A stretch of DNA of 64,000 nt from Brevundimonas vesicularis (GCF_027105095.1 NZ_CP114278.1:62001-126000), one strand, 5' to 3'; positions 25,921-34,413 are shown, counted from the stretch's first letter. Notes: generated from the sequence alone by a model not told the origin. Translations and numbers: made by a program.

Positions 25921-25955
25921 AGTTCTTGCTTTGTTCTGATTCGTACACAAGGATG

Positions 25956-25980
25956 GACGTCTCACCGATGAGGAGACGTC
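25956..25980 (+). promoter_or_regulatory. Hairpin sequestering the ribosome-binding site of the VOC gene
   Basis: GACGTCTC (25956-25963) and GAGACGTC (25973-25980) form a perfect 8-bp stem with a 9-nt loop, ending one base before the ATG. The AGGAG ribosome site (25971-25975) lies partly in the loop and partly in the 3' arm. When folded, ribosome access should be limited, suggesting translational control; alternatively the repeat is a DNA operator. Confidence 0.5.
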
Positions 25981-25981
25981 A

Positions 25982-26365
25982 ATGCAGCCCTATCTTACCC
26001 TTGGCGTGAAAGACGCCGACGCTGCCAATGCCTTCTACGACGCCGTTATGTCCACGGTCGGCTGGAGCAGCCATGTGAGTTTTCCGGGCTGGCGCGCCTA
26101 TTCGGCCGGAGGAGCCGGCGAAGGATTCACCGTCTGGATCTGCCAGCCCTTCGACGGTCAGCCGGCGACGGCCGGCAACGGAACCATGCTGGGGCTGCCG
26201 GCGTCGTCGCGCGAGGCGGTCGAGGCCTTCCATGCCGCCGCCATGGCTCACGGCGGGACTGACGAGGGCGAGCCGGGCCATCGGCCGCATTATGGACCGG
26301 ACTGGTTCGCCGCCTATGTCCGCGACCCGTCCGGCAACAAGATCGGCGCCATCTTCAACGGCTGA
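25982..26365 (+). CDS. VOC-family (glyoxalase/bleomycin resistance fold) protein, PhnB-like
   Basis: 127 residues with the vicinal-oxygen-chelate pattern: YLTLGVKDADAANAFYDAVM at the N terminus and a C-terminal FAAYVRDPSGNKIGAIFNG segment. It is close to the glyoxalase-like proteins of about 125 residues that are widespread in alphaproteobacteria. The ligand or substrate is unknown. It is a single gene; its ribosome site is tucked into a hairpin, and a strong bidirectional terminator separates it from the convergent deoxyhypusine-synthase-like gene. Confidence 0.87.
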   Translation: MQPYLTLGVKDADAANAFYDAVMSTVGWSSHVSFPGWRAYSAGGAGEGFTVWICQPFDGQPATAGNGTMLGLPASSREAVEAFHAAAMAHGGTDEGEPGHRPHYGPDWFAAYVRDPSGNKIGAIFNG

Positions 26366-26371
26366 CTATGC

Positions 26372-26406
26372 CGGCTTCCTTCTCCCTTTTGGGGAGAAGG
26401 AAGCCG
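26372..26406. terminator. Bidirectional hairpin terminator
   Basis: A perfect 15-bp stem (CGGCTTCCTTCTCCC and its complement) with a TTTTG loop lies between the convergent VOC gene and the deoxyhypusine-synthase-like gene. There is no long U-tract, but the stem strength and position suit termination or transcript-end protection for both. Confidence 0.7.
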
Positions 26407-26417
26407 ACGAGTAAGTC

Positions 26418-27470
26418 TTACTTCTCGAACAGCTTGTTCCAGCGGCGCTTGTCGCGGGCCTTCCAGGCTCCGCGGTGGTAGGCGTCGGAGCCGATCAGGG
26501 GGACGACCGTGGTGGCCTCGGCGAAGACCATCTGTTCGTGAGTGGTCTGGACCTTGCCCCAGGAGGCTGCCTCTTTCAGCGTCGAGGACGAGCAGGCGCC
26601 GTCACGCACGTCAGCGACGGTGATCTGGACCGCATAGCGGTGCATCTCGGCCTCGACGCCCAGGATCTCGGCGCAGACGACCGTGTCCTGGGCGAAGTTC
26701 TTGGGCACGCCGCCGCCGACCATGAACAGGCCGGTGACGCCGGCGGCGATCTTGATGTCGGTCAGTTCGCGGAAGTCGGCGATGGCGTCCAGCATCAGAT
26801 AGGGCTGGCCGGCGGCGGCCCGTTCCTTCTGGTGCTTGACCAGACCAAAGCCGGCCGAGCTATCGACGAAGGCCGGGCAGAAGATCGGCACGCCCTCTTC
26901 ATAGGCGGTCTGGATCAGCGAGCCGGGCTTCTTGGCGTTACCCTCGCTCAGCCACTTGCCCATCTCCCAGATGAATTCGCGGCTGGAATAGCCGCGCGGC
27001 TCCAGCCGGTTGGCGATCTCCAGGATGGTGTGGTCGCAGGCCTGGAGCTCTTCCTCGTCGATGTAGGTGTCGTAGATCCGGTCGATGTAGTTGTCGCGCA
27101 GGACGTTGTCGTCCACCTCGCCGGCCGCCTGATAGTGTTTGAAGCCCAGAGCCTCGAAGAAATCCATGTCGACGATCGAGGCGCCGGTGGCGACCACGGC
27201 GTCGACCATGCCGAACTTCACCATGTCGCGGTAGACGTGCATGCAGCCGCCGGCCGAGGTCGAACCGGCCAGGATCAGCCAGGGCGAGCAGTCCTTGTCC
27301 TCGATGGCCATCGAGAAGATGTCCGCAGCGCGGGCGGTGTCGCGCGACGAGAAGGACATCTTGCGCATCGAGTCGATGATCGGGCGCGCGTCGAAGCTGG
27401 TGATGTCGACGTGCTCGACGACATTCTGCAGCAGTTGGGCCTTGGCGTTGGACGAAACGGGTGCGTTCAT
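26418..27470 (-). CDS. Deoxyhypusine-synthase-like protein, probable homospermidine-type aminobutyl transferase
   Basis: 350 residues from the ATG at 27470 (MNAPVSSNAKAQ). It is clearly related to eukaryotic/archaeal deoxyhypusine synthase: FLILAGSTSAGG-like NAD-binding segment (here WLILAGSTSAGGCMHVYRD), GGGVPKN, and a C-terminal SWGKVQ carrying the Lys equivalent to the catalytic one. Bacteria have no eIF5A, and related proteins make homospermidine by transferring an aminobutyl group from one polyamine to another. The gene lies directly downstream of an ornithine-type decarboxylase, which would supply putrescine. The exact product is inferred. Confidence 0.88.
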   Translation of the reverse strand: MNAPVSSNAKAQLLQNVVEHVDITSFDARPIIDSMRKMSFSSRDTARAADIFSMAIEDKDCSPWLILAGSTSAGGCMHVYRDMVKFGMVDAVVATGASIVDMDFFEALGFKHYQAAGEVDDNVLRDNYIDRIYDTYIDEEELQACDHTILEIANRLEPRGYSSREFIWEMGKWLSEGNAKKPGSLIQTAYEEGVPIFCPAFVDSSAGFGLVKHQKERAAAGQPYLMLDAIADFRELTDIKIAAGVTGLFMVGGGVPKNFAQDTVVCAEILGVEAEMHRYAVQITVADVRDGACSSSTLKEAASWGKVQTTHEQMVFAEATTVVPLIGSDAYHRGAWKARDKRRWNKLFEK

Positions 27471-27565
27471 TTCGGCGGTTTCCCTGTGATTTGAGCGCCC
27501 GTCGAACAAGCAGACGTGCCGGGACGGAGCGACCGACAGGACCGATAGACGCCCGACCTTCGGCC

Positions 27566-27664
27566 GTCACCCTCGGACTTGATCCGAGGGTCGGACGTTC
27601 CGCCGCGCGCTCCTCGCAAGGAAGACGCAGAGCGGCCGATCCTCGGGTCGAGCCCGAGGATGAC
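27566..27664. repeat. 99-bp palindromic element with 29-bp inverted ends
   Basis: Ends 27566-27594 and 27636-27664 are inverted copies with 24 of 29 positions matching. Each end is also a self-complementary hairpin (CCCTCGGA-N5-TCCGAGGG, and ATCCTCGG ... CCGAGGAT). The pattern resembles the dispersed 'GTCATCCTCGGGCTTGACCCGAGG'-type repeats common between genes in alphaproteobacteria. It lies between the decarboxylase and the deoxyhypusine-synthase-like gene, inside their presumed shared transcript. Confidence 0.75.
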
Positions 27665-27683
27665 GATTACAGGTGCGGGCGTC

Positions 27684-28949
27684 CTACTTCCGGCGCGACT
27701 TGCGCTGACCGGCTTTACCCTTGGGGCGTGACAGGCGCACGACCTTACGGGCGTTCTCCTCCGCCGTGGTGCGCACGGTGGGGATGGAACGTGGAGCCAG
27801 ACCGTACAGCGAGGCCATCGGGGCGTCCTCGACCGCGGCGATGTCGTGTTCGCCATAGCCGTTGAAGCCCGTCGACATGGCCACGCCGTAGGCGCCCAGC
27901 ATGCCGATCTCGATGAAGTCGCCTTCGCGCACATCGGCCGGCAGCCAGAAGGGCCCCGGCATATGGTCGATGGAATCGCAGGTCGGGCCGTAGAACTGGA
28001 AAGCCTTCAGCTCGCCCGCGCTTTCACCGTCCCGCACCAGCTTGGTCGGGAAGGGCCAGCGCGAATGGGTCGCGTCGAACAGCGAGCCGTACGAGCCGTC
28101 GTTCAGATACAGGGCGTCGCCCTTGCGCAGGTCGACACGGGCCAGGATCGACGAGCTTTCGGCGACCAGCGCCCGGCCGGGCTCGCACCACAGCTCGGTC
28201 GTTTCCGACACCGGCATCTCGTTGAAGCCGCGATGGATGGCGTCGGCATATTCGCTCATGTCCGGCGGAACCATGCCCGGATAGACGGACGGGAAGCCGC
28301 CGCCGACATCGACGATATCGACGATCACGCCCGCACGGCTGATCGACCGGCCGACCTGGGCCATGGCGGCCTGATAGGCGGTCGGGCGCATGCACTGGCT
28401 GCCGACGTGGAAGGAGACGCCCATCAGGCCGTCCTTGACCGCCTGGCGCGTCGCCATCAGCAGGGCCGGCGCCTGATCCGACGACACGCCGAACTTGCCC
28501 GACAGCGTATAGGCGGCGCCGTCGGCCGAGACGGCCATGCGCACGATCAGGTTCAGGTCGTCCGCGCCGCCGGTGGCGTCGAGAATCTTGTTCAGCTCAT
28601 CGACGCAGTCGAGCGAGAATGTGCGCACGCCGTGATCGAAATAGGCCTTGGTGATCGCAGAGCGGCTCTTGACCGGGTGCATGAAGGCCAGGCGCACGTC
28701 ATGGCTGACCGAGCGAACCAGCTCGATCTCGGCGATGGACGCCACGTCGAAGCCGCGAACGCCGGCCTCAATCAGGGTTTCGACGACCCAGCGCGAAGGG
28801 TTGGCCTTCACAGCGTAGAAGACGTCGGCCTTTAGATTATCCTGGAACCAGCGCGCCGCTACGGAAACCGAACGCGGCCGCACGAGGGCGACGGGACGTT
28901 CAGGGGACCGCTCACGGACCAGGTCCAGGGGAAGCTGATACGTGCGCAA
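27684..28949 (-). CDS. PLP-dependent ornithine/lysine decarboxylase, alanine-racemase fold
   Basis: 421 residues of the fold type III decarboxylases. The PLP Lys lies in FYAVKANP (Lys48), with HVGSQ (181-185), the phosphate-binding GGGFP (216-220), EPGRA (256-260) and the second-subunit Cys in GPTCDS (Cys324). It decarboxylates ornithine, perhaps also lysine, to putrescine or cadaverine. The start is TTG at 28949: an AGGGGG ribosome site sits 9 bases upstream and there is no ATG. The C terminus is rich in Lys/Arg. The deoxyhypusine-synthase-like gene lies downstream on the same strand. Confidence 0.92.
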   Translation of the reverse strand: MRTYQLPLDLVRERSPERPVALVRPRSVSVAARWFQDNLKADVFYAVKANPSRWVVETLIEAGVRGFDVASIAEIELVRSVSHDVRLAFMHPVKSRSAITKAYFDHGVRTFSLDCVDELNKILDATGGADDLNLIVRMAVSADGAAYTLSGKFGVSSDQAPALLMATRQAVKDGLMGVSFHVGSQCMRPTAYQAAMAQVGRSISRAGVIVDIVDVGGGFPSVYPGMVPPDMSEYADAIHRGFNEMPVSETTELWCEPGRALVAESSSILARVDLRKGDALYLNDGSYGSLFDATHSRWPFPTKLVRDGESAGELKAFQFYGPTCDSIDHMPGPFWLPADVREGDFIEIGMLGAYGVAMSTGFNGYGEHDIAAVEDAPMASLYGLAPRSIPTVRTTAEENARKVVRLSRPKGKAGQRKSRRK

Positions 28950-29178
28950 TTCACGTAACCCCCTGCTAATTGTTAAACCCAGACCGGCGTTAGCGGCGCA
29001 GACAGGACCTACGGGGTCCGCCGGAGAGCGCGATATGGGGACGCGCGACTGTCATGTAAAGAGGTTTTTTCGTGGCGGGGCCTAGGTTTGGCTGTCACAA
29101 ATCCCCCCTGCGCCCTCCACGACACGATCTAGCGGCAACCTTGACCTTTCTATGCCGTTGCCATGGTCGGAGGGTTTC

Positions 29179-30408
29179 ATGAACCGATGGCTGTTCTTTT
29201 GGCGCAAGATGCAGCGTCAGCTGTGGGTGCGCGCCACGGCCTATGCCGCCGCAGGCGTCGCCGCAGCCTTGCTGGCAGCCGCCCTGGCCCCCTGGGTGCC
29301 GCAGGAGATGGCCGAGCGTCTGGGCGGCGAGTCTGTAGAATCGATCCTGACGATCCTCGCGTCCAGCCTGCTGGGCGTGGCGACCTTTTCGGTCGGCGCC
29401 ATGGTTACGGCCTATACGTCGGTGTCGTCGGCGGCCAGTCCGCGTGTGGCGGCCTTGGTCACCAGCGATGACGAGACCCAGAAATCGCTGGCGACCTTTG
29501 TTGGAGCGTTCCTCTACGCCATCGTCGCCGTCACCGCGATCAACGCCCATTATTACGGCCAGAACGGCCGGGCGATCCTGTTCCTGATCAGCCTAGCCAT
29601 GGTGGGTCTGGTGGCGTTTCGCCTCCTGGCCTGGATCAACCGTCTGTCCAGCCTGGCGCGGGTCGGTCACATGATCGATCTGGTCGAGGCCCGGGCGCGC
29701 GAGGCGTTGGAGCAGCGACGCGACAATCCGTTTCTGGGCGGGCGCGCAGGCCGTCTTGAAAACGGCGCAGAGGTGACGGCGCCGGAAACCGGCTACGTCC
29801 AGAACGTCGATCCCGATCGCCTGCAAGCCATGGCCGAGAAACGAGAGTGCCAGGTCGAGGTGGTCGCCGCGCCCGGCGCCTTCGTGCGACGCGGCGAGGT
29901 CCTCGCCCGGGTGAGTCTGCCGGCCTGCGACAAAGAGGCCCAGGACGCCTTCTGCTCCGCCTTCGCGATCGGAGACTCGCGCTCCTATGATCAAGACCCG
30001 CGCTTTGGCCTGATCGTTCTGGGCGAGATCGCCGCCAAGGCTCTGTCGCCTGGCGTCAACGATCCCGGAACGGCCATTCAGGTGGTGTCGACCGGCGTGA
30101 GGCTGATGGACATCTGGGCCCGCGAGCGCGGGGAAGACGAGAAGCGGACCCTGCGCGATCGCCTGATGATGCCGGGCGTGTCGGATGATGACCTACTCGA
30201 CGATCTGTTCGGTCCCATCGCCCGCTATGGGGCCGGCGACGTTGCGGTGGCCATCAGATTGCAAAAGGGGCTGAGGGCGCTGGCCTCGATCCCTTGTCTG
30301 GCCGCGCCGGTCCGGACAATGGCCGATCAAGCGCTGGAGCGATCGCGCGCCGCCTTGCCGATTCCGGCGGACTACGCCCGGGTGAAGGGTGCGGCGGAAG
30401 GCTCCTGA
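29179..30408 (+). CDS. DUF2254 membrane protein
   Basis: 409 residues from the ATG at 29179, preceded by GGAGGG at good spacing (a further ATG nine codons upstream lacks one). About four hydrophobic segments lie in the first 160 residues (about 18-42, 55-80, 105-125, 135-155), followed by a soluble C-terminal part. The sequence ILASSLLGVATFSVGAMVTAY and PSRV-like SASPRVAALVTSDD are typical of DUF2254. The role is unknown; some members are called ion-channel-like without proof. It is divergent from the decarboxylase, across 229 bases that must hold both promoters. Confidence 0.87.
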   Translation: MNRWLFFWRKMQRQLWVRATAYAAAGVAAALLAAALAPWVPQEMAERLGGESVESILTILASSLLGVATFSVGAMVTAYTSVSSAASPRVAALVTSDDETQKSLATFVGAFLYAIVAVTAINAHYYGQNGRAILFLISLAMVGLVAFRLLAWINRLSSLARVGHMIDLVEARAREALEQRRDNPFLGGRAGRLENGAEVTAPETGYVQNVDPDRLQAMAEKRECQVEVVAAPGAFVRRGEVLARVSLPACDKEAQDAFCSAFAIGDSRSYDQDPRFGLIVLGEIAAKALSPGVNDPGTAIQVVSTGVRLMDIWARERGEDEKRTLRDRLMMPGVSDDDLLDDLFGPIARYGAGDVAVAIRLQKGLRALASIPCLAAPVRTMADQALERSRAALPIPADYARVKGAAEGS

Positions 30409-30514
30409 AGCGCTCGGGTCTGGACGAGATTGCGCCCGACGTGCGATTAGGACTTGCCCGAGCGCGATTTCAGCTTATTGCGGCGCCCCTTCGCCATAGC
30501 CTCCTAGCGAGTTC

Positions 30515-31324
30515 ATGAGTTCATCCGCAGCCGCCGCCGCCCCTGGGCTAGTCCTGGCGCGTGACGTGTCGAAGACCTTCGGATCGCGAAAGGCGCTGGA
30601 CGGCGTCTCGATTTCCGTGGCCTCCGGCGAAATGGTCGCCCTGATCGGTCCGTCCGGGTCGGGCAAGTCCACCCTGCTCCGCTCCATCACCGGCCTGCAG
30701 TCGATCGACGCCGGCGCCGGCACGATCCAGGTGTTCGGCGAGACCGTGCAGAAGGACGGCCGCGTCACCGGCGCCGTGCGCAAGGCGCGCAGCAAGCTGG
30801 GCATGATCTTCCAGCAGTTCAATCTGGTCGGGCGCTTGAGCCTGTTCTCCAACGTCATGCTGGGCGCGCTAGGCCGTCTGCCCGGATGGAAGGGCCTGCT
30901 GGGCCTGTGGCCCCAGGCGGACAAGGACAAGGCCATGGCGGCCCTGCACCGCGTCGGCGTCAGCGACTACGCCGCCCAGCGCGCCAACACCCTGTCCGGC
31001 GGTCAGCAGCAGCGCGGCGCCATCGCCCGCGCCATCGTGCAGGGCGCCAAGGCGATTCTGGCCGACGAACCTGTCGCCTCGCTGGACCCTGTGTCAGCCC
31101 GCAAGGTGATGGAACTGCTGGTTGAGCTGAACAAGCGCGACGGCATGGGGGTGATCGTCACCCTGCACCAGGTCGATTACGCCATCCGCTACTGCGACCG
31201 CGTCATCGCCCTGCAAGGCGGCAAGATCGTCTATGACGGCCCGTCCACGGCGCTGGACCAAAAGCGCCTGATCGAAATCTACGGTCCCGAGTTCGAGGAC
31301 GCGTTCTGGGAGACCAAGGCATGA
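30515..31324 (+). CDS. phnC: Phosphonate-type ABC transporter, ATP-binding subunit
   Basis: 269 residues. Walker A GPSGSGKST (about 45-53), the ABC signature LSGGQQQRGAIARA, Walker B AILADEP and the switch His in VTLHQVDYA are all present. It energises import together with PhnD and PhnE encoded directly downstream, each with a 4-base overlap. No C-P lyase genes are in the window, so the substrate may be phosphonate, phosphite or phosphate. Start: ATG at 30515. Confidence 0.94.
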   Translation: MSSSAAAAAPGLVLARDVSKTFGSRKALDGVSISVASGEMVALIGPSGSGKSTLLRSITGLQSIDAGAGTIQVFGETVQKDGRVTGAVRKARSKLGMIFQQFNLVGRLSLFSNVMLGALGRLPGWKGLLGLWPQADKDKAMAALHRVGVSDYAAQRANTLSGGQQQRGAIARAIVQGAKAILADEPVASLDPVSARKVMELLVELNKRDGMGVIVTLHQVDYAIRYCDRVIALQGGKIVYDGPSTALDQKRLIEIYGPEFEDAFWETKA

Positions 31325-32337
31325 GCCTGTCGCGCATTTCCCCCACCCGCCGTCTAATTGCTGCGGCCGGCGCCGCCGTCATGATCCTGGGCCTGGCGGC
31401 CTGCGGCGGCGGCGAGGACAAGAAGGCTGCGGGCGGGGCGCCCAGCGAGATCACTTTCTCCATCCTGTCCGCCGAAGGCCAAGCCTCGGCCGGCCCGCTG
31501 TGGCAGCCGCTGCTGGACGACATGTCCAAGGCCATCGGCGTGCCGGTGAAGCCCTATTTCGGTTCGAACTACACCGTCCTGGTCGAGGCCATGCGCGGCA
31601 ACCATACCCAGGTGGGCTGGTTCTCGGCCAAGCCTGAGGTCGAGGCCATCGATCGCGCCAAGGCCGAAGTCATCGCCCGCACCGTCAACCGCGAGGGTCT
31701 GGACAGCTATCAGTCCACCCTGATCGTCAAGAAGGGGTCGGGCATCACGCTGGATCAGGTCATGGCGTGCGGCAAGAAGTACAACTTCGGCATCGGCGAC
31801 GCCCAGTCGACGTCGGGCACCCTGGCCCCGCTGACCTTCCTGTTCAATCCGCGCGGCGTCGTCCCCAGCCAGTGCTTCAAGACCGTGCGCTCGGCCAACC
31901 ACCAGGCCAACGCCTTCGGCGTGGCGACCGGCGTGATCGACGTGGCGACGTCCAACAGCGTGAACACCATCTTCATGCGCAAGGAAAACCCGCAGCTGGC
32001 CGGCCAGATCGAGGAAATCTGGACTTCGCCGCCCATCCCCGAGAGCGGCATCGTCGTGCGCGAGGACCTGGATCCGGCGCTGAAGGAAAAAATCCGCAGC
32101 TTCTTCCTGACCTATGGCCAGGGTGAAGGCGCCGAGGCCGAGCGGCAGCGCAAGATTCTGGCGGACCTGGAATATTCCCGCTTCACCGCCGCCGACGACA
32201 GCTATCTGGACCCGATCCGCGAAATGATCGCCGACCAGAAGCTGGGCGAGGCCCGCGCCAAGGGCGATACGGCCGCCGCCGCCGCCGCCGAGCGCGAGCT
32301 TCAACGCCTGCGCAGCCTGCGTGAGGTCCGGCCTTGA
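31321..32337 (+). CDS. phnD: Phosphonate-type ABC transporter, substrate-binding lipoprotein
   Basis: 338 residues. A lipoprotein signal with lipobox LAAC (Cys at about 29) follows a positively charged start. The mature protein has the PhnD pattern (PYFGSNYTVLVEAMRGNHTQVGWF, then a STSGTLAP anion-binding segment). It captures phosphonate-like anions in the periplasm and passes them to PhnE. The start overlaps the phnC stop by 4 bases (ATGA). An Ala/Glu-rich C-terminal helix extends beyond the core. Confidence 0.93.
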   Translation: MSLSRISPTRRLIAAAGAAVMILGLAACGGGEDKKAAGGAPSEITFSILSAEGQASAGPLWQPLLDDMSKAIGVPVKPYFGSNYTVLVEAMRGNHTQVGWFSAKPEVEAIDRAKAEVIARTVNREGLDSYQSTLIVKKGSGITLDQVMACGKKYNFGIGDAQSTSGTLAPLTFLFNPRGVVPSQCFKTVRSANHQANAFGVATGVIDVATSNSVNTIFMRKENPQLAGQIEEIWTSPPIPESGIVVREDLDPALKEKIRSFFLTYGQGEGAEAERQRKILADLEYSRFTAADDSYLDPIREMIADQKLGEARAKGDTAAAAAAERELQRLRSLREVRP

Positions 32338-33146
32338 CCGCAGTCGCGTCTCCCGCCGTCGCGATTCCGGCGGCGCCCAAGAAGTCCGCCCTCGCCTGGG
32401 TCGCCGACGTCCTGGTCTGGGGCGGCGTCGCCGCCGTCCTGCTGTACAGCATCGACGCCGTCGACCTGGGCAATATCTCGCGTCTGTTCGCTGGCAACGA
32501 CAGCACACAGTTGTTCGTCCACGACCTGCTGCGTCCCGACTTCAGCGACTGGAAGATGTTCGTCGCCAAGATGTGGGAGACGGTGCAGATCGCCCTGTGG
32601 GGCACCTTCCTGGCCGTGATCCTAGGTATCCCGCTGGGTCTGGCGGCGGCGCGCAACATCGCGCCCGTCTGGGTCGTGACGCCGGTGCGCTGGATCATGA
32701 ACCTGCTGCGTTCGGTGCCGGATCTGGTGATCGGCCTGCTGTTTGTGACCGCCGTGGGCCTGGGGCCTCTGGCGGGTGTTCTGGCCATCACCCTGAATAC
32801 GGCCGGGGTTCTGGCCAAGCTGTTCTCGGAAGCGGTCGAGTCAATCGACAAGGGTCCGGTCGAGGGCGTGCGCGCCACCGGCGCGGGCAAGTTGCATGAG
32901 ATCGTCTGGGGCGTCCTGCCTCAGGTCGCGCCGCTTTGGACCTCGTTCGCCCTGTACCGTTTCGAATCCAACAGCCGGTCCGCGACCGTGCTTGGTCTGA
33001 TCGGCGCGGGCGGCATCGGCCAGGTGCTGTTCGACAGCATGAACGCCTTCGATTTCCGCGCCGTCTCGGCCATCGTCATCGTCGTCGTGGTCGCCGTGAC
33101 CCTGATCGACACGCTGTCGCAGGTGATGCGCCGCCGCCTGCTGTAG
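32334..33146 (+). CDS. phnE: Phosphonate-type ABC transporter, permease subunit
   Basis: 270 residues from a TTG start that overlaps the phnD stop (TTGA). Several membrane helices are visible (about 20-42, 80-110, 130-155, 215-260), with the permease EAA-like loop EAVESIDKGPVEGVRATGAGKLHEIVWGVLPQ near the middle. It forms the translocation channel with PhnC. pstS follows 79 bases downstream behind its own probable Pho box. Confidence 0.94.
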   Translation: MTAVASPAVAIPAAPKKSALAWVADVLVWGGVAAVLLYSIDAVDLGNISRLFAGNDSTQLFVHDLLRPDFSDWKMFVAKMWETVQIALWGTFLAVILGIPLGLAAARNIAPVWVVTPVRWIMNLLRSVPDLVIGLLFVTAVGLGPLAGVLAITLNTAGVLAKLFSEAVESIDKGPVEGVRATGAGKLHEIVWGVLPQVAPLWTSFALYRFESNSRSATVLGLIGAGGIGQVLFDSMNAFDFRAVSAIVIVVVVAVTLIDTLSQVMRRRLL

Positions 33147-33169
33147 CGGCGGCGGTCCCCTTCGCGGGA

Positions 33170-33187
33170 CTGTCATAATCCTCTGCT
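33170..33187 (+). promoter_or_regulatory. Probable Pho box upstream of pstS
   Basis: CTGTCAT-N4-CTCTGCT: the first half is a perfect PhoB half-site, the second keeps the spacing with a weaker match. It lies 39 bases before the pstS start codon. PhoB activation under phosphate limitation is therefore likely, based on the known consensus. Confidence 0.6.
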
Positions 33188-33225
33188 CTAAGCATCGCGA
33201 AATCGATGCTCAGGGAGAGCCTTGG

Positions 33226-34293
33226 ATGATCCGCACACTGAAACTGGCGGCTTCGGCCGCCGCCCTTCTGGCCCTGGCGGCCTGTGGCGACAACGGCGGG
33301 GGCGGCTCCGCCTCCGGGGCGCGCTCCGGCATCTGGGCGGCCGGTTCGTCGACCGTCTTCCCCTTCGCCACGCGGGTCGCCGAGACCTTCGCGCGCGGTT
33401 CGGGCGGCGCGGCGCCGCGCGTCGAATCGCTGGGCACCGGCGGCGGCATCCAGGCCTTCTGCCAGGGCGTCGGCCCGACCACCCCGGACATCGCCAACGC
33501 CTCGCGTCAGATGAAGCAGTCCGAGTTCGACCTGTGCGCCAAGAACGGCGTCACCGACATCGTCGAGATCAAGATCGGCTTCGACGGCATCGTCATCGCC
33601 ACGGCCCGTAACGGCAACGGCTTCAACTTCGAACTGAACGACCTGTACGAAGGCCTGGCCAAGGAAGTGCCGGGCGCCAACGGTCAGTTCGTCGCCAATC
33701 CGGCCAAGACCTGGAACCAGGTCAACGCCGGCCTGCCGAACCAGCGCATCCAGGTCTATGGCCCGCCGCCCACCTCGGGAACGCGCGACGCCTTCCTGGA
33801 GCTGGGCATGACGCCGGGCGCCAAACTGGTGCCGGCGGTTAAGGCGATCGAAGACGACAAGGATCGGTTCGAAGCCATCGCCCACACCCTGCGCGAGGAC
33901 GGCGCCTGGATCGATTCCGGCGAGAACGACAACGCCATCGTCCAGACCCTGACCCGCACGCCAGGCTCGCTGGGGGTGTTCGGCTATTCGTTCCTGGAGC
34001 AGAACCTGGATACGGTGAAGGCCGAGACCATCGACGGCGTCGCCCCGACCGCCGACACCATCGCCAGCGGTGAATACCCGCTGTCGCGCAGCCTCTACAT
34101 CTATGTGAAGAAGGCCCATATCGGCGTTATTCCGGGCCTGCAGCAGTTCGTGCAGGAGTTCCTGTCGGAAGGCGCCGCCGGCAAGGGCGGTTATCTGGCC
34201 GACCGCGGCCTGATCCCGCTGCCGGAAGACCAACTGCTGGCCCAGCGCGCGACCATCGCCGCCATGACGCCGATGGCACGCCCCGCCAAATAA
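33226..34293 (+). CDS. pstS: Phosphate ABC transporter substrate-binding lipoprotein
   Basis: 355 residues with a lipoprotein signal (LAAC lipobox, Cys at about 20). The mature N terminus GIWAAGSSTVFPFATRVAE and the later TSGTRDAF segment bind phosphate, as known for PstS. It captures phosphate for the PstCAB importer, none of whose genes is adjacent. It sits behind phnCDE with its own Pho box. An unusually Gly-rich linker follows the lipidation site. A terminator follows the stop. Confidence 0.94.
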   Translation: MIRTLKLAASAAALLALAACGDNGGGGSASGARSGIWAAGSSTVFPFATRVAETFARGSGGAAPRVESLGTGGGIQAFCQGVGPTTPDIANASRQMKQSEFDLCAKNGVTDIVEIKIGFDGIVIATARNGNGFNFELNDLYEGLAKEVPGANGQFVANPAKTWNQVNAGLPNQRIQVYGPPPTSGTRDAFLELGMTPGAKLVPAVKAIEDDKDRFEAIAHTLREDGAWIDSGENDNAIVQTLTRTPGSLGVFGYSFLEQNLDTVKAETIDGVAPTADTIASGEYPLSRSLYIYVKKAHIGVIPGLQQFVQEFLSEGAAGKGGYLADRGLIPLPEDQLLAQRATIAAMTPMARPAK

Positions 34294-34326
34294 GGCGGAA
34301 CCCGACCGCCGTTCCGCCCCTTCTTT
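34294..34326 (+). terminator. Hairpin terminator after pstS
   Basis: GGCGGAAC (34294-34301) pairs with GTTCCGCC (34311-34318) around a 9-nt loop and is followed by CCCTTCTTT. It begins directly after the pstS stop codon. The T-rich tail is imperfect, so efficiency is uncertain. Confidence 0.65.
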
Positions 34327-34340
34327 CACCGGGTCGCCCC

Positions 34341-34363
34341 GTTGAAGCGCGAAGCGCTTCAAC
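34341..34363. repeat. Perfect 10-bp inverted repeat upstream of galU
   Basis: GTTGAAGCGC-GAA-GCGCTTCAAC, a strong short hairpin with a 3-nt loop, lies 51 bases before the galU start. It could be a second transcript end for pstS, a galU leader structure or an operator. Confidence 0.55.
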
Positions 34364-34413
34364 TGAAGCGCACGAGGCCGTAGAAGGGGCGGGATAGCTG
34401 TCAGGATGATTTT

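Noticed and set aside
30411..30464. Inverted repeat CGCTCGGG / CCCGAGCG as terminator of the DUF2254 gene
   Set aside because: The arms are 38 bases apart and no T-run follows; too weak to call.
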